Assembly: GCF_026240015.1 (NCBI RefSeq)
Contig: NZ_JAPIUX010000002.1
Span: 1 to 64,000 of the forward strand
Direction of reading: 5' to 3'
Source: Acetobacter farinalis
Lineage (GTDB): Bacteria > Pseudomonadota > Alphaproteobacteria > Acetobacterales > Acetobacteraceae
Length of the DNA stretch: 64,000 bases
Shown: piece by piece, positions 36,724-45,553 of the stretch
How the letters are laid out: each line of letters begins with the position of its first letter
Position numbering within the stretch: position 1 is the first letter of the stretch
The notes under the pieces: model-generated
Told to the model about the DNA's origin: nothing
The model's input: only the letters and a program-made list of their open reading frames with translations
Database searches by the model: none
Made by a program: the position numbers and the translations under genes

Positions 36724-37629
36724 ATGAGCATTCTCGCACAGGCCGGTGGCCCGGTTCTGGTCACAGGCGGTAAAGGCCAGCTTGCCACCTCTCTGGTCAA
36801 TCTGGGTGGGCCGCGCATTCACTGTGTTGGTCGGCCTGATTTTGATTTTGACAAGCCGGAAACACTCGCCGCCACACTGGAGGCAATCAAGCCTGTGGCC
36901 GTGGTGAATGCCGCGGCATGGACAGCGGTTGATCTGGCGGAAAGTGAGCTGGAAGGCGCTGCCCGTGCAAACGCAACCGGTCCGGAAGAGCTGGCCCGCC
37001 TGTGCGCGCAGCGCGGCATCCCGCTGATCCATATTTCCACGGACTATGTGTTCGCGGGAGATAAAGGGGCACCCTATGTGGAGACAGACCCTGTCTCCCC
37101 TGAAACTGTCTATGGCCGCACCAAGGCCGATGGGGAAAGCCGGGCTCTGGCCGCCAACCCCCGCACCATCGTGCTGCGGACCTCATGGGTCTATTCCGCT
37201 CACGGGAAGAACTTTGTGCGCACCATGCTCAATGCCGGGGCCAAAAACCCGGCCCTGAAAGTGGTGGGAGACCAGCAAGGCAACCCGACCAGTTCGGATG
37301 ATCTGGCCGAGGCCATTCTCTCCATTCTGGCCATTCTTGAAAAAGACGGCTGGAAAGAAGAGTTTGCAGGCATTTACCACGCCTGCGGCACAGGAGAGAC
37401 AACCTGGCACGGGCTGGCTGTAGCCACCCTGCAGGACGCTGCGACACATGGCCAGACCATGCCGGATGTCACCGCCATCCGCACGGAAGATTGGCCCACT
37501 CCCGCCAAACGGCCTGCCGATTCCCGCATGGATAACAGCAAGCTGAAGCGCGTTTTCGGCGTTACGATGCCTGCGTGGCGGGACAGTGTGAAAAAAACTG
37601 TTCATCAGATCTTTGCACACACGCCGTAA
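36724..37629 (+). CDS. rmlD: dTDP-4-dehydrorhamnose reductase
   Basis: Last step to dTDP-L-rhamnose, an extended SDR. VLVTGGKGQLATSL at the N terminus binds NAD(P)H, ISTDYVFAG contains the catalytic threonine region, and VYGRTKADGE carries Y-x3-K. 301 residues. It lies 15 nt after rmlC with GGAGG upstream. Confidence 0.97.
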   Translation: MSILAQAGGPVLVTGGKGQLATSLVNLGGPRIHCVGRPDFDFDKPETLAATLEAIKPVAVVNAAAWTAVDLAESELEGAARANATGPEELARLCAQRGIPLIHISTDYVFAGDKGAPYVETDPVSPETVYGRTKADGESRALAANPRTIVLRTSWVYSAHGKNFVRTMLNAGAKNPALKVVGDQQGNPTSSDDLAEAILSILAILEKDGWKEEFAGIYHACGTGETTWHGLAVATLQDAATHGQTMPDVTAIRTEDWPTPAKRPADSRMDNSKLKRVFGVTMPAWRDSVKKTVHQIFAHTP

Positions 37630-37697
37630 AACTGCATAGACGCGACCAGATCCACGCGATCTCATTTTTTATACACGGCGAAGGAAGAGCCTAGCAG

Positions 37698-38702
37698 GTG
37701 CAGGAGACCAGCCAGAGCAAAGACGCACACAGCCTGACTCCCGGCAGTCAGGATGCGTCCATGGATGCTCGCTCTTCCGTTGCCATCCTTCTTTCCCTCT
37801 ATAATGGCGCGCCTTACCTGCAGCAGCAGCTTGCTTCGCTCTTGCAGCAGACCCGGGCAGACTGGACCCTTTACTGGCGGGATGATGGCTCTACGGATGC
37901 CAGCATCGCCCTCATGCGCCAGTTTACCGAACAGGTGGGGGAGAAGCGTTGCGTGGAGCTTGCCGCTCATAATGGCGAGCATATGGGGGTGACGGCGTCC
38001 TACGCCGCATTGCTCGCCCACACGCCGCCCGGCTCAGCCATTGCCTTTTGTGATCAGGATGATGTCTGGTTTCCAGACAAGCTGGCGCGCGGGCTGAGCG
38101 CGCTGGCCTCCGTGCCCGGGCACATCCCGGCCCTGTATTGCGCACGGCAGACCCTGACAAACGGGACGTTAAAGCCCAAAGGGCTCTCCCCCCGCCTGCC
38201 GGAGAAATCCTGTTTTCTGGCCGCCATGACGCAGAATATTGCAACAGGCTGCACACTCATGCTGTCCCCTGCGGCCCGTGCCCTCCTGCTTCAGGCCATG
38301 CCTGCCCCCACCTTCCTGCTGCATGACTGGTGGGCGTATCTTATGGTCACCGGTGCAGGCGGCCGTGTCCTGACAGATAACCAGCCCGCCCTGTTTTACC
38401 GCCAGCACGGGCAGAATGCCGTGGGAGCCCCCACGCTGTTTCTCCACCGTGCCCTGGCAGCCCTGAAGCGGGGACCCTCTGTTTTCATGACAATCTTCCG
38501 CTCCAGTGTCCTCTACCTGCTTGAGCGCCAGCCGCTGCTGACACCAGACACCATCCGCAGCCTGCGTGTTCTGCAGGCCGCACAGCAGCCGGGATGGCGC
38601 GGCCACCTCTCCCGATTCTCAGCCTTGCGCAAACTCCCGCAGCTCAGACGCCACAAAATGCTCGAACAGCTGGTTTTCCGTGTGTGGTTTCTACTGGGAT
38701 AG
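37698..38702 (+). CDS. Glycosyltransferase family 2, probable rhamnosyltransferase (PolE-like by position)
   Basis: A GT-A fold transferase: ILLSLYNGAPYLQQQL at about residue 30, WRDDGSTDASI, and a DQDDVW metal-binding motif, typical of GT2 rhamnosyltransferases. 334 residues. It starts with GTG at 37698, preceded by AAGGAAGAG; an ATG at 37761 (MDARSSVAIL) is an alternative. Last gene of the rhamnose cluster and in the place of polE in the Acetobacter pellicle operon, so it probably adds rhamnose in the capsular/pellicle polysaccharide. It contains a run of six C (38188-38193). PolE assignment rests on gene order, not on alignment. Confidence 0.85.
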   Translation: MQETSQSKDAHSLTPGSQDASMDARSSVAILLSLYNGAPYLQQQLASLLQQTRADWTLYWRDDGSTDASIALMRQFTEQVGEKRCVELAAHNGEHMGVTASYAALLAHTPPGSAIAFCDQDDVWFPDKLARGLSALASVPGHIPALYCARQTLTNGTLKPKGLSPRLPEKSCFLAAMTQNIATGCTLMLSPAARALLLQAMPAPTFLLHDWWAYLMVTGAGGRVLTDNQPALFYRQHGQNAVGAPTLFLHRALAALKRGPSVFMTIFRSSVLYLLERQPLLTPDTIRSLRVLQAAQQPGWRGHLSRFSALRKLPQLRRHKMLEQLVFRVWFLLG

Positions 38703-38781
38703 ACATTTGTTCCCGTGTTTTGCGGAAAGAGTGCCCGTCAAACCTTCTTTAGGACACGAGTTCACGCTAGGCTCACAGAGC

Positions 38782-38796
38782 GTTTCATACTGAAAC
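38782..38796. repeat. Inverted repeat GTTTCA-TAC-TGAAAC before ftsK
   Basis: A perfect 6-3-6 inverted repeat 56-70 nt upstream of the ATG at 38852. A possible operator of ftsK; it does not fit the alphaproteobacterial LexA consensus GTTC-N7-GTTC. Confidence 0.45.
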
Positions 38797-38837
38797 ACGT
38801 ATCACTAACGACCCGTCACCGGTCTTTTCCCTCTTCC

Positions 38838-38854
38838 GGGGGAGAAAGCTGATG
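38838..38854 (+). promoter_or_regulatory. Strong ribosome-binding site serving an out-of-frame ATG at ftsK
   Basis: GGGGGAG lies 8 nt before an ATG at 38852. That ATG is not in the ftsK frame; its frame closes near 39016. The frames would join if the CCC run at 38878-38880 had one more C. Confidence 0.7.
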
Positions 38855-38859
38855 GCCTT

Positions 38860-41478
38860 TTGGAGTCAGGATCCAGACCCTTGGCGCGCGCAAGCCATTC
38901 ACGATCTTCCGATTACGCTCTCTCCCCTTACAAAAGCGCATTCCGTCTGCGTCTTGAAGAAGGTGGGGGGATTCTGCTGTGTCTGCTTGCCTGCGCCCTG
39001 CTGGCCGCACTGGTGACGTACAATTCCAACGATCCTTCTTTCAACACGGCAACCGGCCAGCCCCCGACCAACCTTCTGGGCATGACCGGGGCCGTGCTGT
39101 CCGACACGCTTCTGCAAGGTATCGGGCTGGCCGCTATCCTGCCCTCCCTGATTCTGATGGCATGGGGCTGGCGCTTCCTGAGCCACCGCCTGCTCGGGCA
39201 TGAAGCCCCCATGGTGTTCGCCCTGCGTGCTGTGGCGCTGATCTGCCTGCTGCCCGTGGCCGGGGCGCTGCTGGCGGCTATCCCGCTTCTGTTTACCGCC
39301 CTGCCCCCCGTCCACTGGCCCACGCAGGCTGGCCTTGGCGGCGGCATAGGCTTCTCCATTGCCCAGACATCTCTCTCCGCCGGCACAGCCGCTATCGGGC
39401 CAGCCGGGGGTATGGTGGTCTGGATTCTGGGTATTCTGCTGGCGGCCCTGCTCACAGCCCTGTGCACCGGCCTGCGCCGGGAGGAATGGCTGACTCTCTG
39501 GCGTGGTCTGACGGTGCTCATTCGCCTGCCCGGACGCCTCGGCCTGAAGTTTGTGCGCTATTATGCAAGCCGCAAGCCCCAGACAGCAGAAGCCACCGGC
39601 CCTCTGGGCGGATACGCCACAGGGGATGAGACCACGCTCTACGGTTCCGGCACCGGCTCTGCCCACAGCCTGTTTCAGGATGATGAGGACGACGAGGATT
39701 ACGACACCCTGAGCCCGGCCAGATCTGGCGCCCCCCTCCATGCGCCTGAAGCACGAGAGTCTGCCTCGGCCCCGGCTACATCCCACATCAGGGAAGAGGC
39801 TGCCACGGCATCCGGGTCCGGCCTGAAGCTGGAGCCCGCTCCCTCCGCTTCGGCGCCGCAGGGGCGTAACGGCCTTCTTGGCCGCCTGTTTACCGGCAAG
39901 GACGCCCCGGCTCCCGGCACGGCAACCAAAGCCGCAAAAGCTGCATCTCCCGCCCGCAAAGGCGGGTGGGATCTCCCGCCGCTCAGCCTGCTCAAACCCG
40001 CTCCGGCCAACACACAGACCGGCCTTTCAGAAGAAGATCTGGCCAAAACAGCCCGTCTGCTGGAACAGGTTCTGTCTGATTACGGCGTACAGGGCAGCAT
40101 TGTCGGCATGAGTGCCGGGCCGGTTGTCACACTGTATGAGCTGGAACCCGCAGCAGGCATCCGCTCCGCCCGCGTGATTGGTCTGGCGGATGATATCGCC
40201 CGCTCCCTCTCCGTGTTGAGCGTGCGTATTGCCACCGTTCCGGGCCGGAATGTGATCGGTATTGAAGTGCCGAACAGGAAGCGGGAGACCGTTTACCTCT
40301 CTGAACTGCTCAACCAGCCGGACTGGCAGAATGACCCGGCGCATCTTTCCCTGGCGCTGGGCAAGGATATCGCCGGGGAACCGGTCTTCAGTGATCTGGC
40401 GCGCATGCCGCATCTGCTGGTTGCAGGCACCACCGGCTCCGGTAAGTCGGTTGGTGTGAACGCCATGATTCTCTCGCTGCTCTACCGGCTTTCCCCGGAT
40501 GAGTGCCGTCTGATCATGATCGATCCGAAAGTGCTGGAACTCTCCATTTATGATGGCATCCCGCACCTGCTCACCCCGGTTGTGACCGAACCGCCCAAGG
40601 CCGTGAACGCCCTGAAATGGGTTGTGCGGGAAATGGACCGCCGCTACCGCACCATGGCGCATCTTCAGGTGCGCAACATTGCCGGGTACAACGCCCGCGC
40701 GGCGGAAGCCCGTGCGGATGGTGAGGTGGTCGTGCGCCGCGTGCAGACCGGGTTTGACCCCGAAACCGGGAATCCGGTGTTTGAGGAACAGTCCGTCACG
40801 CTCGACCCGATGCCCTATATCGTCGTGATTATCGATGAAATGGCGGACCTGATGATGACAGCCGGCAAGGAAATTGACGCCTGCGTGCAGCGTCTGGCCC
40901 AGAAGGCCCGTGCGGCGGGGATTCACGTCATCATGGCCACGCAGCGCCCCTCCGTGGACGTGATTACCGGCACCATCAAGGCCAACTTCCCGACCCGTAT
41001 CTCCTTTCAGGTGATCAGCAAGTTCGACAGCCGCACCATTCTGGGTGAGCAGGGGGCCGAGCAGCTTCTCGGGCAGGGGGACATGCTGTTCATGCAGGGG
41101 GGAGGCCGCATTACCCGCGTCCACGGCCCCTTTGTGGCGGATAATGAGGTTGAACAGGTCGTCAACTTCCTCAAGGAGCAGGGCGAACCGATTTATGATG
41201 ATGATGTTCTGGCCGAAGCTCTGGAAGATGCCCCGGCCAGTGGCGGAAAATCAGGCGGGAACGGAGCCGAAAGCGGCGAAGCCGATATGTATGATGAAGC
41301 GGTGGCCATTGTAACGCGGGAAGGCAAGGCTTCGACCTCCTTCGTGCAGCGGCACCTCTCCATTGGCTACAACCGCGCGGCAAAGCTGATTGAACAGATG
41401 GAACGGGAAGGCATTATCAGCCGGGCGGACCATGTCGGCCGCCGCAAGGTGCTGACAGGGCCCAACCGCGAGGAATGA
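38860..41478 (+). CDS. ftsK: DNA translocase FtsK
   Basis: Pumps chromosomal DNA at the division septum and aligns dif sites. Four membrane helices in the first 200 residues, a low-complexity linker (about 235-385), then the motor with Walker A GTTGSGKS (about 523), Walker B IVVIIDEMADL, and a C-terminal winged-helix gamma domain (EAVAIVTREGKASTSFVQRHLSIGYNRAAKLIEQM, in two parts). 872 codons from TTG at 38860, which has no ribosome site. The well-placed ATG at 38852 is in another frame and would encode MAFWSQDPDP; adding one base near 38880 would fuse it to LARASHSRSSDYAL. Either a sequencing error, a real frameshift, or a non-ATG start. Confidence 0.93.
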   Translation: MESGSRPLARASHSRSSDYALSPYKSAFRLRLEEGGGILLCLLACALLAALVTYNSNDPSFNTATGQPPTNLLGMTGAVLSDTLLQGIGLAAILPSLILMAWGWRFLSHRLLGHEAPMVFALRAVALICLLPVAGALLAAIPLLFTALPPVHWPTQAGLGGGIGFSIAQTSLSAGTAAIGPAGGMVVWILGILLAALLTALCTGLRREEWLTLWRGLTVLIRLPGRLGLKFVRYYASRKPQTAEATGPLGGYATGDETTLYGSGTGSAHSLFQDDEDDEDYDTLSPARSGAPLHAPEARESASAPATSHIREEAATASGSGLKLEPAPSASAPQGRNGLLGRLFTGKDAPAPGTATKAAKAASPARKGGWDLPPLSLLKPAPANTQTGLSEEDLAKTARLLEQVLSDYGVQGSIVGMSAGPVVTLYELEPAAGIRSARVIGLADDIARSLSVLSVRIATVPGRNVIGIEVPNRKRETVYLSELLNQPDWQNDPAHLSLALGKDIAGEPVFSDLARMPHLLVAGTTGSGKSVGVNAMILSLLYRLSPDECRLIMIDPKVLELSIYDGIPHLLTPVVTEPPKAVNALKWVVREMDRRYRTMAHLQVRNIAGYNARAAEARADGEVVVRRVQTGFDPETGNPVFEEQSVTLDPMPYIVVIIDEMADLMMTAGKEIDACVQRLAQKARAAGIHVIMATQRPSVDVITGTIKANFPTRISFQVISKFDSRTILGEQGAEQLLGQGDMLFMQGGGRITRVHGPFVADNEVEQVVNFLKEQGEPIYDDDVLAEALEDAPASGGKSGGNGAESGEADMYDEAVAIVTREGKASTSFVQRHLSIGYNRAAKLIEQMEREGIISRADHVGRRKVLTGPNREE

Positions 41479-42146
41479 GCGACCGGCCACCCTGCCCCTT
41501 CCCGCTCACCCTGCTGTATCAGGACCAGCATGTGGTGATTCTGGATAAACCCGCCGGGGTGCCGGTCCACCCCGGCCCACGGGGCGGACCCAGTGTGGAA
41601 GACTGCTTCCCCCTGCTCTCCCGCCGGAAAGACGGCCCATGGCTGGCCCACCGGCTGGATGCGGAAACCTCCGGCTGTCTGGCCATAGCCCTGCGCAAGC
41701 AGCCCCTTCTGGCCATGCAGAACGCCTTTGCCGACAAGACAGCCCGTAAAACCTACTGGGCTGTAGTTGAAGGCGGGCCGGAGGCAGAACGGGGTGAAAT
41801 TGTCCTGCCGCTCACAAAAAAAACGGCTCCCTCCGGCTGGCGCATGATCCCGGCACCAGAGGGTGTTCCGGCGCGCACGGACTGGCGCGTGCTGGGCCGT
41901 GCGGAAGGCCTGTGCTGGCTGGAGCTGACATTACACACTGGCCGCACGCATCAGGCCCGCGTGCATTGCGCCGCCATGGGCTGGCCGATTCTGGGGGACA
42001 CGCTCTACGGCCACCCGCATCCGGACGGGCTTCATCTTCTGGCCCGCAGCCTGACCCTGCCGCTGGCACCCCCTGTGTCCGCCACGGCACCACCACGCAC
42101 AGGCATGAAAGCCGCACTCCGGGCCTGTGGGTGGCAGGAGTCCTGA
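41475..42146 (+). CDS. RluA-family pseudouridine synthase
   Basis: An RNA pseudouridine synthase of about 223 residues without an S4 domain, so RluA/RluC-like core only. Substrate strand VILDKPAGVPVHPG, catalytic aspartate in HRLDAETSGCL, and GRTHQARVH near residue 155. The start overlaps the ftsK stop as ATGA. Which RNA it modifies cannot be told from sequence. Confidence 0.9.
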   Translation: MSDRPPCPFPLTLLYQDQHVVILDKPAGVPVHPGPRGGPSVEDCFPLLSRRKDGPWLAHRLDAETSGCLAIALRKQPLLAMQNAFADKTARKTYWAVVEGGPEAERGEIVLPLTKKTAPSGWRMIPAPEGVPARTDWRVLGRAEGLCWLELTLHTGRTHQARVHCAAMGWPILGDTLYGHPHPDGLHLLARSLTLPLAPPVSATAPPRTGMKAALRACGWQES

Positions 42147-42178
42147 CACCGGACCCCTGAGCCACCCCGCTCAGGTCA

Positions 42179-43363
42179 TTACGCCCGGAAAAGCCCTTTC
42201 CAGCGCCATTCCCGCACAACATCTTCATGCAGCAGGCTACGTTTTTCGCGCACGGCGGAGGCATCAAACAGTCTGGCCCGCATATGGCCCGCCTGCCCGA
42301 TTTCTGCCCGCAGGGACGGCGTTGTCACAAGGCGCTCCAGGGTGGCGACAAGATCTTCCAGATCATCCGGGTCCGCATACAAACCGACCTCTCCCACTAC
42401 ATCGGGCAGGCCACCACGATGTGAGGCCACCACAGCCGCGCCACACCCCATGGCCTCCAGCGCCGCCATGCCAAATGGCTCCGGCCAGCGGCTGGGCACC
42501 ACCACCACAGCAGCCCGGCTCATGGCCTGAACCACAGCCTCATGAGGCAGATACCCCCGCAGGGTCACGCCTGCCTGCTCGGCCTGTGGGCGCAAGGCCG
42601 CGAGAAACGGTGTTTCAGGAGAGTCGGGACCAAAGCGATCCGCACCGATCATCTCCGCGCGCCAGCCCGCATGGCGCGACAACACTTGGGCGCAGGCCGC
42701 CACAAAGGCATCTGCCCCCTTGTCCGCCACAATGCGCCCGGCAAAGAGCAGCAGGGGCTCACGCTCCACCTCAGCAGGCGGCAAGGCGGCAAGATCCAGA
42801 CTGTTGGGCAGCACCCGCACGCAGGCTGTCACACCCTGACTGATAAAGCGCGCCCGCACCCATTCGGACACGGCCACCACAGCCACCGCCTGCCCCAATT
42901 GCTCACGCTCGGACGCCGTGCGGGCGCGGCGCATCCCGCACGGGTCATTATGCAGCACGAGCACAATCGGCACACCGGGGCAGGCTTTGCGCAGGGCCAG
43001 CGCAACATCCGGCCGGTTATGCACTTCAACAAGATCGGGCCGGATGGAAAGAGCAAGACGCCTCACACCCGCTACATAACGCTGAATCCGGCTGAACGGC
43101 CGGAAAACCGGCGCCACAGGCGCAAAGCGCACATCGGCAAACGGCGCGCCGGCCGGGGGAAGCCCCACCACGGTTTCGGCATCGCCCGCCATACGCCGCA
43201 CCAGCAGCGCAATGGCTCCGGCTTCCCCTGCGGCAAACCGTTCCCTTGGGGGAAGCACCGTCAAGACACGCAAGGGCGCCCCAAGGCTCCCTACAGAGCG
43301 CCCGACGGGGCTGGCAGACGCGCCACCCTGCCCGCTCCGGCCCTGTGCGCGCATCATGCCCAT
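42179..43363 (-). CDS. Glycosyltransferase family 4 (GT-B fold)
   Basis: Two Rossmann-like domains: the N-terminal half begins about residue 30 (LRVLTVLPPRERFAAGEAGAIA), and the C-terminal half has LLFAGRIVADKGADAFV and the nucleotide-sugar motif VVPSRWPEPFGMAALEAMGCGAAVVAS with the E-x7-E signature. 394 residues. Probably involved in lipopolysaccharide or capsule assembly. It follows a GST gene on the same strand. Start uncertain among clustered ATGs at 43363, 43357 and 43354; none has a clear ribosome site. Confidence 0.9.
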   Translation of the reverse strand: MGMMRAQGRSGQGGASASPVGRSVGSLGAPLRVLTVLPPRERFAAGEAGAIALLVRRMAGDAETVVGLPPAGAPFADVRFAPVAPVFRPFSRIQRYVAGVRRLALSIRPDLVEVHNRPDVALALRKACPGVPIVLVLHNDPCGMRRARTASEREQLGQAVAVVAVSEWVRARFISQGVTACVRVLPNSLDLAALPPAEVEREPLLLFAGRIVADKGADAFVAACAQVLSRHAGWRAEMIGADRFGPDSPETPFLAALRPQAEQAGVTLRGYLPHEAVVQAMSRAAVVVVPSRWPEPFGMAALEAMGCGAAVVASHRGGLPDVVGEVGLYADPDDLEDLVATLERLVTTPSLRAEIGQAGHMRARLFDASAVREKRSLLHEDVVREWRWKGLFRA

Positions 43364-43390
43364 CTGGCCAACATGGAAAGGCAGCCCCGG

Positions 43391-44062
43391 TCAGGCCAGA
43401 GTTTCATAAACGTCCAGATGCCAGCCCTCTGGCTCCAGCGCGGCCTGATCATACCACTCCCGCACCAGCGGATGCTGGCGCACAGCTTCCATATACTGGC
43501 GGGATACGTCGGAAAGACCCGGCACATCATAGGACAGAAACCGCGCCACAATCGGAGCATACATTGCATCCGCATTGCCAAACCCGGCCCCGAACAGAAA
43601 CGGGCCACCCTGCCCGTAGCGCGTGCGGGCATCCGCCCACAGGGCATCAATCCGGGTGATGTCGCGGCGCACATCCTCATCAAACCCCGTGGCGGGCGGG
43701 CGTTTGTCACGGCCCAGATTCATGGGCAGGGCAGAGCGCACCGCCCGGAAACCGGAATGCATTTCAGCAGAAATGGACCGGGCCACGGCACGGGCGCAGC
43801 GCTCGGCGGGCCAGAGGTCCGGGTCCTGCTCGGCGCAATATTCGGCAATGGCGAGCGAATCCCACACCACGGCACCGTGATGCTCCAGATAGGGCACACA
43901 TCCATTGGGAGAGAGAGATTTCAGCGCGGTTGTTTTGCCGCCACCCGCCAGCGGCACAACCTCAATCGCGACATCCAGCCCGGCCAGCCGGACAGAAAGC
44001 CAGCCCCGCAGAGACCATGAAGAATAGCGCTGCGTTCCAATAACAAGCCGTCCGTCTGCCAT
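43391..44062 (-). CDS. Glutathione S-transferase family protein
   Basis: An N-terminal thioredoxin-like domain begins LVIGTQRYSSWSLRGWL (S/W near residues 14-17 as likely glutathione contact) with the cis-proline segment GCVPYLEHHG and the glutathione gamma-Glu contact DSLAIAEY. A helical C-terminal domain follows. 223 residues, full length. Between mnmA and the GT4 gene, all on the minus strand; a functional link is not evident. Confidence 0.9.
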   Translation of the reverse strand: MADGRLVIGTQRYSSWSLRGWLSVRLAGLDVAIEVVPLAGGGKTTALKSLSPNGCVPYLEHHGAVVWDSLAIAEYCAEQDPDLWPAERCARAVARSISAEMHSGFRAVRSALPMNLGRDKRPPATGFDEDVRRDITRIDALWADARTRYGQGGPFLFGAGFGNADAMYAPIVARFLSYDVPGLSDVSRQYMEAVRQHPLVREWYDQAALEPEGWHLDVYETLA

Positions 44063-44074
44063 ACGCTCTCTCCT

Positions 44075-45157
44075 TCAGGCCGCCGGAGTTGCCTCCGCCC
44101 GGCGAATAAAGCCACCGCCCAGAATACGGCTACCTTCATAAAACACACAGGCCTGACCGGGGGCGGGCATGGCTGGTTCTTCCAGCAGAACGGAGGCCCC
44201 CTCCGCAGTTGGCACCACACGGGCCGGGCGAGGTTCTTCACGCGCGCGCATCTGCACACGGCAGGCCAGCCCTTCCGGCGGGGCATCCACCAGCCAGTTG
44301 ACATCCCGGACAGAGAGGGTGCTGACAAAAGAGCGCTCACGCGGGCCGATCACCACGCGTTTGAGGCCCGGCTCCACACCCACCACCATCTGGCGCTCGC
44401 CATCCAGCCGGGCCGCATTGCCCAGCCGTTTGCTCTGCCCCACGGTAAAGCGCATCACGCCTTCATGCTGGCCCACAACACGCCCGGTGCTGTCCACAAT
44501 CTCGCCGGGGCCAGCCATTTCGGGGTGCATTTTTTCCACGAGATCGACATACGATCCATCGCTGACAAAACAGAGGTCCTGACTATCCGGCTTGCCCGCC
44601 ACAATCAGCCCGAATCGCTCCGCTTCCGCCCGCACAGCGGCCTTGTCCGGCATATCCCCCAGCGGGAAGCGCAGGAACTCAAGCTGCTCCCGCGTGGTGG
44701 CGAACAGGAACCATGACTGGTCCCGCGCCTGATCAACAGGGCGATGCAGTTCCGCACCGGTCGGGCCTTCCACACGGCGCACATAGTGGCCGGTTGCCAT
44801 GGCGTCCGCCCCGATTTCCTTTGCCAGCCCCAGAAGATCGGTAAATTTCACGCCCTGATTACAGGCCACACAGGGCACCGGGGTTTCGCCCGCCGCGTAG
44901 GCATCAGCAAACCGTTCGATCACGCTGTCCTTGAACCGCCGTTCCGCATCAATCACGTAATGCGGAAACCCGAGGCGGTCCGCCACGGCGCGGGCATCCC
45001 GAATATCCTGCCCGGCACAGCACGCACCTTTTTTGGCGGCGCCACGGGCATCATAAAGCTGAAGGGTCGCCCCGATGACCTCGTGCCCTTCTGCCTGAAG
45101 GCGGGCGGCAACCACGGAACTGTCCACCCCCCCGGACATGGCCACAAGAATGCGCAT
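44075..45157 (-). CDS. mnmA: tRNA 2-thiouridine(34) synthase
   Basis: Thiolates U34 of tRNA-Lys, -Glu and -Gln using sulfur relayed from a cysteine desulfurase. PP-loop SGGVDSS at residues 8-14, catalytic cysteines C99 (CVACN) and C196 (SQDLCF), and the GHYVR segment for ATP. 360 residues. It stands 40 nt after the ferredoxin gene in the unit desulfurase, desulfurase, ferredoxin, MnmA, which puts sulfur donor and acceptor together. Confidence 0.97.
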   Translation of the reverse strand: MRILVAMSGGVDSSVVAARLQAEGHEVIGATLQLYDARGAAKKGACCAGQDIRDARAVADRLGFPHYVIDAERRFKDSVIERFADAYAAGETPVPCVACNQGVKFTDLLGLAKEIGADAMATGHYVRRVEGPTGAELHRPVDQARDQSWFLFATTREQLEFLRFPLGDMPDKAAVRAEAERFGLIVAGKPDSQDLCFVSDGSYVDLVEKMHPEMAGPGEIVDSTGRVVGQHEGVMRFTVGQSKRLGNAARLDGERQMVVGVEPGLKRVVIGPRERSFVSTLSVRDVNWLVDAPPEGLACRVQMRAREEPRPARVVPTAEGASVLLEEPAMPAPGQACVFYEGSRILGGGFIRRAEATPAA

Positions 45158-45197
45158 CGGCGCGTCCCCTTTATATCTTTAAGGTTATAAGCCCGGT

Positions 45198-45512
45198 TCA
45201 GGCTGTGTGCGGCAGCCGCACAACCAGACCATCCAGCGCTTCCGTCATCACGATCTGGCACCCCAGACGAGACGTTTTTTCCAGCCCGAACGCCAGGTCC
45301 AGCATATCTTCTTCATCATCCGTGGCGGCTTCCAGCTTGGGTGCCCAGGAGGGGTCTACCACCACATGGCAGGTTGCGCATGCCAGAGAACCTTCACAGG
45401 CTCCTTCAAGATCAATGCCATGCTTGTGGGCAATTTCAAGCACGGAAAGACCGAGCGGCGCATCGACCGTACGTTCGGTTCCATCCTGTTCAACAAACGT
45501 CATCTGGGGCAT
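45198..45512 (-). CDS. fdx: [2Fe-2S] ferredoxin, adrenodoxin type
   Basis: A small electron carrier for Fe-S cluster assembly. Cluster cysteines C39, C45, C48 and C85 (C-x5-C-x2-C...C) fit the adrenodoxin/ISC ferredoxin pattern; the acidic stretch EAATDDEEDMLDLA is the usual partner-binding helix. The start at 45512 (MPQMTFVEQDG), with AGGA upstream, gives 104 residues. Directly downstream of two cysteine desulfurases. Confidence 0.94.
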   Translation of the reverse strand: MPQMTFVEQDGTERTVDAPLGLSVLEIAHKHGIDLEGACEGSLACATCHVVVDPSWAPKLEAATDDEEDMLDLAFGLEKTSRLGCQIVMTEALDGLVVRLPHTA

Positions 45513-45553
45513 TCGTTTTTTATCCTGCCAAGGCTGTCTTTTATCACGGGTTT

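Noticed and set aside
38782..38796. GTTTCA-TAC-TGAAAC considered as a LexA/SOS box for ftsK
   Set aside because: Does not fit GTTC-N7-GTTC or the E. coli CTGT-N8-ACAG pattern.
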